Source: Acidobacteriota bacterium (GTDB lineage: Bacteria; Acidobacteriota; Terriglobia; Terriglobales; SCQP01). From it: a stretch of DNA of 64,000 nucleotides. The notes beneath the pieces were generated by a model. The model searched no databases. It saw only the letters and a list, made by a program, of their open reading frames with translations, and was not told the DNA's origin. This document shows, piece by piece, positions 54,114 through 62,110 of this stretch. The stretch lies in contig JAJYIU010000004.1 in the NCBI GenBank assembly GCA_021789895.1, positions 62,001-126,000 of the forward strand, in the 5' to 3' direction. Positions within the stretch are counted from its first letter, which is position 1; each line of letters begins with the position of its first letter. The position numbers and the translations under genes were made by a program.

Positions 54114-54998
54114 ATGAGAACGATTCATGATCCGGCGGAATTTCGCCGGCTTTGCCGCGAGCTGCGCGCCGCGCTGGAAAACTCGCAACCCGGCCCGCTG
54201 CGCCGCCTGGGGTTCGTGCCCACCATGGGCGCGCTGCACGCCGGGCATCTGGCTTTGGTGGCCGCCAGCCGCGCCCGCGACCAGGCCACCCTGGCCAGTA
54301 TCTTCGTCAACCCGCTCCAGTTCGGCCCGCAGGAAGACCTGGCGCGGTATCCGCGCACGCTGGCGGCCGACCAGGCGGCCCTGTCGCAGGCGGGCGTGGC
54401 CCTGCTGTTCGCGCCGGCGCCGGAAGCCATGTATCCAGGCGGTTTTTCCACCCGGGTCGAGGTGGAAGGGCTGAGCCAGCGCCTCTGCGGCGCCAGCCGC
54501 CCCGGTCATTTCCGCGGCGTGGCGACGGTGGTGCTCAAGCTGCTGCTGCTCTGCCGGCCGGAGACGCTTTACCTGGGGCGCAAAGACGCCGCGCAAGTGG
54601 CCATCCTGCGCCGCATGATCTCCGATTTGAACCTGGAGACCTCCCTCGAGATTGTGCCGATCGTTCGCGATGCCGACGGCCTCGCGCTCAGCTCGCGCAA
54701 TCTCTATCTTTCACCCGGCGAGCGCGCGACCGCGCTGGCGCTCTCGCGGGCCTTGCGGCGGATTGCCGATGCCTACGCGCGCGGCGAGCGGCTGGCGCAG
54801 CGGGCGCTGGCGGCGGGCCGCGCCGAGCTGCAATCGCCCGCCCTCGCGCTGGAATATCTTGCCGCCGTGAATGCCGATAGCTTGCTGCCGGTGGAGCAGT
54901 TGGGCCCGGGCGCGCTGGTGGCGCTTGCCGCCCGCGTCGGCGCGACCCGGCTGATCGATAATTTCATGATCCTCGCCGATGGCGAAGTGCAGCTTTAA
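54114..54998 (+). CDS. panC: Pantoate--beta-alanine ligase
   Basis: 294 residues from ATG 54114. Joins pantoate to beta-alanine with ATP. 'GFVPTMGALHAGHLALV' (HIGH-like), 'SIFVNPLQFGP', 'LSQRLCGASRPGHFRGVATVV', 'YLGRKDAAQ', 'LALSSRNLYLSP' (KMSKS-like). Gene pair with panB; panD is not in the window. Its stop overlaps that of the opposite maltokinase gene. Confidence 0.95.
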   Translation: MRTIHDPAEFRRLCRELRAALENSQPGPLRRLGFVPTMGALHAGHLALVAASRARDQATLASIFVNPLQFGPQEDLARYPRTLAADQAALSQAGVALLFAPAPEAMYPGGFSTRVEVEGLSQRLCGASRPGHFRGVATVVLKLLLLCRPETLYLGRKDAAQVAILRRMISDLNLETSLEIVPIVRDADGLALSSRNLYLSPGERATALALSRALRRIADAYARGERLAQRALAAGRAELQSPALALEYLAAVNADSLLPVEQLGPGALVALAARVGATRLIDNFMILADGEVQL

Positions 54999-56641
54999 AC
55001 CCGGGCCGGCCCGCCCGGCCGCCAGCCGCCGGTTTTAGGCTGCAGCAAGCGATGCAAGCCCGCGAGCGGCAGCGCCACCCAATCGGGGCGGTTGCGCAAT
55101 TCGTAGCCCAGTTCGTACACCGCTTTTTCCCACTCGAAGCAATCCAGCGCGGCCTGCAACCGCTGGCCCGCGGCGTTCAAGGCGGCCAGGGCTTGCGGCG
55201 ATTTGCCCGGCGGCGCGCTGGGAACGAGCCGCGCCGGCGAGGCGGTCATCTGCTGCCAATAGCCATTGGTGAAAGCCGTGCGGGCGAACTGGTTCCAGGC
55301 GCGCAGGGCGGCGGGAAAATTCGCGGCTGGCGCAGCCGGCTGGGATGAAGCCAGCTTGCGTTCCACCGCGGTGGCGGCATAGTCGAGCGAGCGCAGCATG
55401 CCGGCCACGTCTTTGAGCGCGCAGGCATGGCGGCGGCGCTCTTCCGGCGGACGCGCCGGCTCGCCTTCGAAATCAATCACCACGAAATCTTCCCCCTCCG
55501 CGCCGGCCCGGGTGCGCAGCACCTGGCCGAGATGGTAATCGCCGTGGATGCGGATCAGCTCGATTTCGCCCTCGAGCTCGGCCGGCAACCGCAGGGCGCC
55601 GTTTTCGAGCGCGGGCAACAGGCTTTCGCCCAGACTGCGCACCTCGCCGCCAAGCTCCGGCAGGCGCAGCCGCAACTCGCCGGCGGCATTGCGGGCCAGC
55701 TCGCTGAGCTGCCGCGACCAGCTCGCAGCATAGGCGGCGTCGAAGGGGCGGGGAGCAAACGCGGGCGAGACACGGTCGCTTGCCAGCGCGAGGTGCATGG
55801 CCGCGGTGATCTCGCCCAGCCGCGACAGTTCGGGCAGCGCCGCGCCGGCCGGCGAATGCTCGCCTTCGGCGGCGGCGGCTTCCAGCTTTTTCAGCAGCCA
55901 AATCCAGCCGTCGCCCTGGTTGGGGATGAAATCCTGCGCCAGGACCAGCACCCGCGGCTCGGCTTCTCCGGGGCGGCGGTATTCCACTCCGCCGCGCCAG
56001 GTGGCGAGGTGGGGGAAGCGCCCTGCGGCGCTGAGAAAACGGGTCATCTCATAGTCGGGGTTCACTCCGGCGGCGATGCGGCGGAAGGCTTTCAGCACCA
56101 GGCGCGGGCGCGCATCGGCGTCGGCATAAATCAGCGACGAGTTGCTTTGCTCGACGCCGGCGGGGCGGCTGGAGGGCAGCGGCTCGCGCCATTGCGGCTC
56201 CGAGCGGGCCTGAAAAATTCCTGCCCGGCCGGCGAGATCGCCATGGCCGCGGAGCCAATCCAGCCAGAGGCGGCGAAATGCCGGCGCGTGCAAAGCGTCG
56301 CCCAGGCAGCGGCGTTCGCCCGCGGCCTCGATCCAGGCCACGACCGCGGTGTCCGGCAGTGCGGCGTCCGGCGGAACCAGCGCCAGCGGCAGAAAATACC
56401 AATCCGCCGCGATCGCCGATTTCACTTTGGCCAGGCACATGGCGAAGGCCGCGCCGTCCTGGCCGGCGTCCGGCAAAAGCGCCCAATCCAGCGCTTCGAC
56501 GGAGATGATGGGACTGCCTTTGGCGCCATACCAGCGCTGCCGCGCCAGAAATTCCGCGCCCGCCGCCGCCAGCCATTCCGGCAAGCGCGAAAGCAAACGC
56601 TCCGGCCAGGCGCGGCCGTCTTTGACTTCCAATAGGGGCAT
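54995..56641 (-). CDS. Maltokinase (Mak/Pep2-like)
   Basis: 548 residues. Phosphorylates maltose to maltose-1-phosphate for glycogen synthesis via GlgE. N-terminal cap 'PEWLAAAGAEFLARQRWYGAK' with the RW(Y/F)GAK motif typical of maltokinases, then an aminoglycoside-phosphotransferase-like kinase: 'SNSSLIYADADARPRLVLKA', catalytic 'IHGDYHLGQVLRT' and metal-binding 'VVIDFEGEPARPPEERR'. 'KDVAGMLRSLDYAA' is also conserved. No treS or glgE gene is present in this window. Overlaps panC at its stop; starts 14 bp after the response regulator's stop, so the two form one transcript. Confidence 0.88.
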   Translation of the reverse strand: MPLLEVKDGRAWPERLLSRLPEWLAAAGAEFLARQRWYGAKGSPIISVEALDWALLPDAGQDGAAFAMCLAKVKSAIAADWYFLPLALVPPDAALPDTAVVAWIEAAGERRCLGDALHAPAFRRLWLDWLRGHGDLAGRAGIFQARSEPQWREPLPSSRPAGVEQSNSSLIYADADARPRLVLKAFRRIAAGVNPDYEMTRFLSAAGRFPHLATWRGGVEYRRPGEAEPRVLVLAQDFIPNQGDGWIWLLKKLEAAAAEGEHSPAGAALPELSRLGEITAAMHLALASDRVSPAFAPRPFDAAYAASWSRQLSELARNAAGELRLRLPELGGEVRSLGESLLPALENGALRLPAELEGEIELIRIHGDYHLGQVLRTRAGAEGEDFVVIDFEGEPARPPEERRRHACALKDVAGMLRSLDYAATAVERKLASSQPAAPAANFPAALRAWNQFARTAFTNGYWQQMTASPARLVPSAPPGKSPQALAALNAAGQRLQAALDCFEWEKAVYELGYELRNRPDWVALPLAGLHRLLQPKTGGWRPGGPARV

Positions 56642-56655
56642 GATGGCTGCGGCGC

Positions 56656-58122
56656 CTACTGCTTTGGATGTTGATTTTTATCTTCGGACTGCTTGGCTTT
56701 CTGTTCCAGCCGGGTTTCGATTTCACCGGCGATGCGCGCCGCCAGGCGGGGCGAGAGATAGCTTTCTAAAATGCCGCGCACCAGATCGTTTTGCGCGGCT
56801 TTCGGTCCGGCGGCGGCTTCAGGCGCGGCGAACTCATCTGCTGCGTTGCCGTCGTTGCTTCCCGCCGAAGGCGCCGGTTCCGCAGGCGTGATGAAATCAT
56901 CCAAGCCGGCCGCGGCTGGCTCGGTTTCAACCGGCTCAGCCGGGTCTGGCGCAACGGCTGCCGATTCGTCCTCGGCCTGCGCGCCTGCGGCCGGCGGCTG
57001 CAGGCCGGGCTCGGCCGCTGCCGGCTCGTCCGCGCGCTCGATGGCGTCCGCGAATTCCATTGCGCCGTTGGCCGCTGGCGGGGCTGGCGGAGCGCTGAGC
57101 AGGGCCGGGGAACGCCGGGCGTTGAGCAGAAGCAGTGCGCGGGCGGGAAAACCAGGCAGGATGAGAGCTGGCGGCGCGGGCGCCGCTTCGGTTTCAACTT
57201 CGCGATCGGCGGCGGCAGCCTCATCCACGGGCGCTGGTTGCGCCCCGGTAGCGGCGGTTTCGGCGCCAGTCTCGCCGGCGGCTGATTCCGCCCCGTGCCC
57301 GCCGGCGCTGAAGGCGCTTTCGACCATGGCCGCTTCCGCGTCAAATTCATCGGCCGGCGGCGCGCCAGGCACGCTCTCCGGCGCGCCTTCCGACGTTTCC
57401 GTCGCGCTGTCCTCGCACGGCTCCGCCGCGCGGCGTGGCTCGGGCGTGGCTGCATTCGCGGGCGCTTTTGATTCGGAATCCGGCGCGGGCAGGTCTTCAG
57501 CCGCCGCCTGGGTTTGCGGCGGGTTGGCCTCGGGCGCGGGCGCAGCGGCATTGGCCGCGCTCGCATTTTCACCCTCCGCGGCGGTTTCGGCGGGAATGGC
57601 CTTGGCATCGTATTCGGGCGCGGCGGTTCCCGGCGCGGCGGAGTCGGCGGCCTCTCCGGCGTCTTCCGCGGCTGCTTCGCTCCCCGCCATCGCCATGCCA
57701 TAAGATGCGGCGGCTGGTTCGGCGCTCACTTCCTCCGCGAACGGCTGGCGCGACAAATCCAGCAACTCGGCGACGAGTTTTTCGAGGGAGCTGGCCTCGA
57801 ACGGCTTGCGCAATATGCCTTGCGGCCGGGCCTGGCGTTCCGCTTCGGGATCGAGCGTCTCGAAAATGCCCAGCGCCAGGATCACCGGGATGCGGCTCCA
57901 GCGGGGATGCTGGCCCAGCCGGGCGCAAAGCTCGTAGCCATTCAGGCCGGGCATATCGCTATCGGCGATCAGCAGGTCGGGCGGTTGCTGGGTTTCGATC
58001 TGACGCAGCGCAGCTTCGCCATTGCCCACCGCGATGACGGCGTAGCCCAGGTCGGAGAGGATGCGGCTGCCCATCCGCTGCGACTGCGGGCTGTCGTCGG
58101 CAAGTAAGATGCGCGAGGGCAT
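56656..58122 (-). CDS. Response regulator with a long Ala/Pro/Glu-rich region
   Basis: 488 residues. The ATG at 58122, behind GGAGATG, begins the receiver domain directly (MPSRILLADDSPQSQRM); the frame is open upstream. Phosphoacceptor Asp in LLIADSDMPGLNGYELC, Thr/Ser in the 'VILALGIF' strand is replaced by Gly-Ile, Lys in RPQGILRKPFEAS. From about residue 130 to 440 the protein is low complexity, made mainly of Ala, Glu, Pro and Gly, and likely disordered. A short helical end follows ('LVRGILESYLSPRLAARIAG') which resembles a FrzZ/PilZ-adjacent C-terminal helix only loosely. Upstream of maltokinase. No kinase nearby. Confidence 0.75.
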   Translation of the reverse strand: MPSRILLADDSPQSQRMGSRILSDLGYAVIAVGNGEAALRQIETQQPPDLLIADSDMPGLNGYELCARLGQHPRWSRIPVILALGIFETLDPEAERQARPQGILRKPFEASSLEKLVAELLDLSRQPFAEEVSAEPAAASYGMAMAGSEAAAEDAGEAADSAAPGTAAPEYDAKAIPAETAAEGENASAANAAAPAPEANPPQTQAAAEDLPAPDSESKAPANAATPEPRRAAEPCEDSATETSEGAPESVPGAPPADEFDAEAAMVESAFSAGGHGAESAAGETGAETAATGAQPAPVDEAAAADREVETEAAPAPPALILPGFPARALLLLNARRSPALLSAPPAPPAANGAMEFADAIERADEPAAAEPGLQPPAAGAQAEDESAAVAPDPAEPVETEPAAAGLDDFITPAEPAPSAGSNDGNAADEFAAPEAAAGPKAAQNDLVRGILESYLSPRLAARIAGEIETRLEQKAKQSEDKNQHPKQ

Positions 58123-58184
58123 GGCAGCTTCATCTCCGGCCGGACTACGCCGGCGCGAAATCCTCCTGCTACAATTTAGCCTGA

Positions 58185-58532
58185 ATGGGGCAAAATTCAA
58201 CACCCGCGCGCCTGGGTCATTCCCTGGGGCGGCTGCTGGCGGGGCGCAACCCCCGCGCCCGCCGCGTGGGACAGTGGGGCCGCGCCGGCCAGACCCTGCT
58301 GCAGCAGGTGTTCGGACAATTGCTCGCCGCCCTGCGCCAGATCGGGCTGCGCATCATGGGCGTGCTGTTTTTAACCTTCGCCCTGGTGTTTGGCATTCAC
58401 GGTTTTACCAGTTGGCGCCACCTGCCGCCCAACGCCAATCCGGCCTTTCCGTGGATTCTGATGGGGCTGGGGCTGGCCTTCGCCTACTTCGGCCTCAGTT
58501 CTTTTTTCCGCGCGCTTCAGGGGAAACGCTGA
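58185..58532 (+). CDS. Small membrane protein of unknown function
   Basis: 115 residues. Basic N-terminal 40 residues, then two hydrophobic helices ('LRIMGVLFLTFALVFGIHG' and 'FPWILMGLGLAFAYFGLSSFF'). Starts 62 bp from the divergent response-regulator gene and ends 9 bp before the mutase gene, so it is likely cotranscribed with it. No family recognised, though short two-helix proteins of this type are frequent in Acidobacteriota. Confidence 0.65.
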   Translation: MGQNSTPARLGHSLGRLLAGRNPRARRVGQWGRAGQTLLQQVFGQLLAALRQIGLRIMGVLFLTFALVFGIHGFTSWRHLPPNANPAFPWILMGLGLAFAYFGLSSFFRALQGKR

Positions 58533-58541
58533 AGGCCGGCC

Positions 58542-60170
58542 ATGGCCGCTGACAAGAACAAGCCCGCCCCCGATACCGTTTTCCCCGCCCTGCCGCCCGC
58601 GAAGACCAGTTCCGGCCTTCCCTTGCAAACGGTTTACCGCCCCGCCGATGCCGCCGGCCTGGATTACGAGCGCGACCTGGGCGACCCCGGCAGCTTTCCC
58701 TTCTGCCGCGGCATTCAGCCGGACATGTATCGCGGGCGGCTGTGGACGATGCGGCAATACGCCGGCTTCGCCGGCGCGGAGGAATCCAACCGCCGTTATC
58801 GTTTCCTGCTGGAGCAGGGCACCACCGGGCTTTCCATCGCCTTCGATCTGCCCACCCAGTTGGGGCTGGATAGCGACCATCCCCAAGCGGCGGGCGAAGT
58901 GGGCAAGGTCGGGGTGGCGATTGACACCCTCGACGACATGCGCCGGCTGCTCGACGGGCTGCCGCTCGAGCGCATCACCTGCTCGATGACCATCAACGCC
59001 ACCGCGCCCATCCTGCTGGCGCTCTATCTGGCGGTGGCGCGTGAGCGCGGCATCGGCTGGGAGCGGCTGGGCGGCACGGTGCAGAACGACATCCTGAAGG
59101 AATACATCGCCCGCGGAACCTATATTTACCCCATCGCGCCGGCGATGCGGCTGGCCACCGACATCATCGAGTTCGGCGCCCGCCGCCTGCCGCAATGGAA
59201 CACGATTTCGATTTCCGGCTATCACATCCGCGAAGCCGGCTCGACCGCCGCCCAGGAGATCGCCTTCACCCTGGCCAACGGCTGCGCCTATGTCGAGGCG
59301 GCGCGAGCGCGCGGGCTGGAAGTGGATGCGTTTGCGCCGCGGCTGTCGTTTTTCTTCAACGCCCATAACCAGCTTTTCGAGGAAGCGGCGAAGTTCCGCG
59401 CGGCGCGGCGGCTATGGGCGCGGCTGATGCGCGAGCGCTTTCAGGCGCGCGATCCGCGCTCGCTGCGCCTGCGCTTCCATGCGCAGACCGCCGGCTCGAC
59501 GCTCACCGCCCAGCAGCCGCTGAACAATCTCACCCGCACCGCCTACCAGGCATTGGCCGCGGTGCTGGGCGGAGCGCAATCCCTGCACACCAACGCCTAC
59601 GACGAGGCCCTGGGACTGCCCACCGAAGCCGCGGCGGAGCTGGCGCTGCGCACCCAGCAGGTGCTGGCGTTTGAAAGCGGCGCGGCCTCCACCGCCGACC
59701 CGCTGGCGGGCTCGTATTTTGTCGAGTCGTTGACCGGCGCGCTGGAAGCGGCCGCGCGCGAGCTGCTGGAGCGCATCGCCGGGCGGGGCGGAATGGTGCG
59801 CGCGATCGAGACCGGCTGGGTGCAGGGCGAGATCCAGCAAGCCGCCTACCAGGCGCAGATGGCTATGGAACGCGGCGAGGCGGTGGTGGTCGGCGTCAAC
59901 CGCTTTCGTTCCGCCGCGCCGGCGCCGCCGCCGCTGCGGCTGGATCCGGCGCAGGAAACGGCCCAGGTCGAGCGCCTGCGCGAATGGCGCCGGCGTCGCG
60001 ATCCTGGCCGTACGCAGGCCGCGCTGAACCGGCTGGAAGACGCCGCCCGGGACGAAGAGAACCTGCTGCCGCCGATGCTGGAAGCGGTCGAAGCCGCCGC
60101 CACGGTGGGCGAAATCGCCACCGCGCTACGGCGGGTCTTCGGAGAATACCGGGAAAGCGCGGCGGGCTGA
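58542..60170 (+). CDS. Methylmalonyl-CoA mutase, catalytic (large) subunit
   Basis: 542 residues with only the substrate-binding/catalytic TIM-barrel part; the cobalamin-binding domain must come from another gene, not in this window. Converts (R)-methylmalonyl-CoA and succinyl-CoA. Substrate-specificity residues: Tyr in TMRQYAGFA (Tyr73) and Arg in EYIARGTY (Arg191), as in methylmalonyl-CoA mutases, where isobutyryl-CoA mutases have Phe and Gln. Catalytic His in SGYHIREAG (His228). Further landmarks: '[12 protein letters not shown]', '[20 protein letters not shown]', '[20 protein letters not shown]'. The small membrane protein gene is 9 bp upstream. Confidence 0.9.
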   Translation: MAADKNKPAPDTVFPALPPAKTSSGLPLQTVYRPADAAGLDYERDLGDPGSFPFCRGIQPDMYRGRLWTMRQYAGFAGAEESNRRYRFLLEQGTTGLSIAFDLPTQLGLDSDHPQAAGEVGKVGVAIDTLDDMRRLLDGLPLERITCSMTINATAPILLALYLAVARERGIGWERLGGTVQNDILKEYIARGTYIYPIAPAMRLATDIIEFGARRLPQWNTISISGYHIREAGSTAAQEIAFTLANGCAYVEAARARGLEVDAFAPRLSFFFNAHNQLFEEAAKFRAARRLWARLMRERFQARDPRSLRLRFHAQTAGSTLTAQQPLNNLTRTAYQALAAVLGGAQSLHTNAYDEALGLPTEAAAELALRTQQVLAFESGAASTADPLAGSYFVESLTGALEAAARELLERIAGRGGMVRAIETGWVQGEIQQAAYQAQMAMERGEAVVVGVNRFRSAAPAPPPLRLDPAQETAQVERLREWRRRRDPGRTQAALNRLEDAARDEENLLPPMLEAVEAAATVGEIATALRRVFGEYRESAAG

Positions 60171-60203
60171 AGGCTGCCATCCGGACGCGGCCGGCAGCAG
60201 GGA

Positions 60204-60548
60204 TTAAGCGAAACTGCCGACTGCCGCCGCTTCGCTTTCATAGACCTCGAAGACGGTCAGCAGCTTGGTGATCTGCAACAGCTCGTGAAAGCGCTTGCTG
60301 ATATTCGCCAGGCGGATCTTGGCCCCCTGGGCATTGGCGGTGCTGTAGAGGCCCACCAGCGCGCCCAATCCGCTGCTGTCGATGAAATCCACCTGCCCCA
60401 GGTTCAGAACAATGCGCTTGGCGCCGCCGGCCAGCACCTGTTTTACGCGCTCGCGCAACTGGTTGGTTTCTTCGCCAAGCACGATGCGGCCGCTGGCCTC
60501 AATCACCGTAATGCCATTCACATTGCGGCTGGTCAGTTTCAGTGCCAT
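60204..60548 (-). CDS. STAS-domain anti-sigma factor antagonist
   Basis: 114 residues. ATG 60548 behind GGGGGGA; the frame is open upstream. STAS fold: 'NGITVIEASGRIVLGEETNQ', 'KRIVLNLGQVDFIDSSGLGA' with the phosphorylatable Ser in DSSGLG, 'ANAQGAKIRLANISKRFHEL'. Family members bind an anti-sigma kinase and are switched off by its phosphorylation. No RsbW-type kinase gene is adjacent. Confidence 0.92.
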   Translation of the reverse strand: MALKLTSRNVNGITVIEASGRIVLGEETNQLRERVKQVLAGGAKRIVLNLGQVDFIDSSGLGALVGLYSTANAQGAKIRLANISKRFHELLQITKLLTVFEVYESEAAAVGSFA

Positions 60549-60703
60549 GCATTCCCCCCTCAGGTTTTTCCCGTAGCGCCAAGGCCAACTTCGGCCATTC
60601 TGGCGGAAATGCAAGTGTAAAGAATCCCGGCTCCGGTTTCAACCGAAAGCGTGGAAACGCAGTCCAACGTGCTAATTCGCCGCGCCGGGGGGAAAGCGCG
60701 GAT

Positions 60704-60943
60704 TCAGTGCGGATGTAGGGCTTTCGTCCACTCGAAGGCGGTTTCGGCGTCCGCATCCCAGTCGCAGCGCCAGCGGTAGCGATGGGCGTAATCGGGCAGC
60801 GGAAAAGCGTTGCCGCCCTGGATGCGGCGGCAGGTGTTAAGGATTGATCCGCCAGGCGGATCGGGCGCCGGCGCGGGGCGAGGCATGACGGGGCGGGCCA
60901 GCGCGGCGGCGCTGGCGAGGACGATGAAGTCGCGGCGCTTCAT
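60704..60943 (-). CDS. 79-residue Tat-signal protein coupled to a deacetylase
   Basis: Starts MKRRDFIVLASAAALARPVM, a twin-arginine-type signal, then about 55 residues with 'CRRIQGGNAFPLPDYAHRYRW' and a C-terminal 'DWDADAETAFEWTKALHPH'. Its ATG overlaps the stop of the PIG-L gene by 4 bp (60940-60943), so it is translated from the same mRNA. I do not recognise the family. It may be a truncated remainder of a bigger exported enzyme or a true small exported protein. Confidence 0.55.
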   Translation of the reverse strand: MKRRDFIVLASAAALARPVMPRPAPAPDPPGGSILNTCRRIQGGNAFPLPDYAHRYRWRCDWDADAETAFEWTKALHPH

Positions 60944-61638
60944 CGCTGGCTCCAGGAGTTCAGACGGGTTTGATGGGAGGCGGCGCGGAAGGCCTGGGCA
61001 TGGCGAAAGCCGGCCAGCGCGCCGCGGGTGACGGTGAGGGCGCGATAGTAGTTGGCGAAAGGGAACTTTTCCACGCCGCCGCGCCAGAGCTGGTAAGCCG
61101 AGCAGGCATGTACCCAGCGCCGGTAGGTGCGCGTGATATCCAGAAAAGTATCGGGCTGATAGTGCAGCGGGTCTTCCCAACTGTCGGCATAGTAGAGCGC
61201 CTGAACCGAGTGCGCCGGTCCGGAGGGCCGCCGCATGGCCGGCAAGGCGGCATAGAAAACGGCGTCGTTGACCAGGTAATGGGCGTGCTGATCGTCGCGC
61301 TGATCGCTGCCGCCCCAATGCGTAATCACCACTTCGGGGCGCAGCTCGCGTATGACGTCGGCGATGCGCAGCGCCGCGGCTTCGGTATAGGGCAACTCGG
61401 CGTCGGGATAATCGAAAAAGCGCACCCCCGCGCCCAGCCGGCGCGCCGCCAATTCCGCCTCGCGCCGCTTCTGGATCGCGTAGGCCGCGGGCGGGAGCGT
61501 AGGCGAACCCTTTTCACCTAGCGTGAGATGCAGCAGGGTGGCGCGGCCGCCCTCTTCGACCGCCAACGCCAATGCCCCGCCGCAGGTGAATTCCATGTCG
61601 GCCGGATGCGCATCAATTGCCAGAATTGAAGTCGCCAT
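60940..61638 (-). CDS. PIG-L-family deacetylase with HPAD motif
   Basis: 232 residues from ATG 61638 (an ATG three codons earlier is also in frame). LmbE/PIG-L fold: strand plus metal motif 'ILAIDAHPADMEFTCGG', then 'RREAELAARRLGAGVRFFDYPD', 'IRELRPEVVITHWG', and a third metal ligand probably His in DDQHAHY. Usual members have HPDD, where the first Asp is the general base; here it is Ala (HPAD). An HPAD-type subgroup does exist in this family. So it could bind zinc without typical deacetylase action. Downstream gene is the 79-residue Tat protein. Confidence 0.85.
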   Translation of the reverse strand: MATSILAIDAHPADMEFTCGGALALAVEEGGRATLLHLTLGEKGSPTLPPAAYAIQKRREAELAARRLGAGVRFFDYPDAELPYTEAAALRIADVIRELRPEVVITHWGGSDQRDDQHAHYLVNDAVFYAALPAMRRPSGPAHSVQALYYADSWEDPLHYQPDTFLDITRTYRRWVHACSAYQLWRGGVEKFPFANYYRALTVTRGALAGFRHAQAFRAASHQTRLNSWSQR

Positions 61639-62110
61639 GCGCGCCATTGTAAGCCGAATAGCAATCTGTCATTCCCAGCCAGCCGAAAACTTTTGCTGAT
61701 TCGCGTCCTCTATGAATTTTTATCCCGGCTTCGCTGATGCTTTTTTATGATCCTGATCATGTACGCCGCCTGTTTTTAGGGTTGCATCGGCAGTTGCCTG
61801 CTTTGGTGATGGGCTCTCTCTTTTTCCCACGCCGGCAGTTCAGGCGCCCCGGTTATACGTTCCGCCTGCTTGGCAGGTGGCTGAACGCTGGCAGCCTTTA
61901 TGAGGAAACTCTAATGAAAAATGAGACACTTCGCGATTTTGTCCGCACGTCTTTTTGCCGGGCTAAACCATTACGGCTCAATAGTATGCTTTCGCTTTCG
62001 CTCGCTTCTTTTCTGCCTGTGTGTCTCGCCTGGCCATGGTTTGCTTAGCCCAAGCCGATAGCTGATTGCCGACAGCCGATCGCATTGCTCAAGCAGGTGC
62101 CGGCGCGGAG
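61639..62110. other. Intergenic region, about 470 bp, lower GC
   Basis: Between the PIG-L gene start and the end of the secretin gene. A short palindrome ATGATC-CT-GATCAT lies at 61747-61760. A 44-codon frame from 61915, behind GAGGAAACTC, would give a hydrophobic peptide (MKNETLRDFVRTSFCRAKPL...); it has no support beyond its ribosome-binding site. I see nothing else. Confidence 0.35.

Noticed and set aside
61747..61760. ATGATCCTGATCAT palindrome as an operator
   Set aside because: Short, single copy, and not placed upstream of a supported gene.
61915..62045. Possible c-di-GMP (GEMM-like) riboswitch, from the CCGGGCTAAACCATTACGG stretch
   Set aside because: Only a short part resembles the motif, the GCAAACC and CGCAAAGCC blocks are absent, and no gene follows on that strand.
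61737..62048. 103-codon frame on the plus strand
   Set aside because: No family resemblance, ends next to a gene on the opposite strand, weak coding character; only the 44-codon piece has a ribosome-binding site and it is unsupported.
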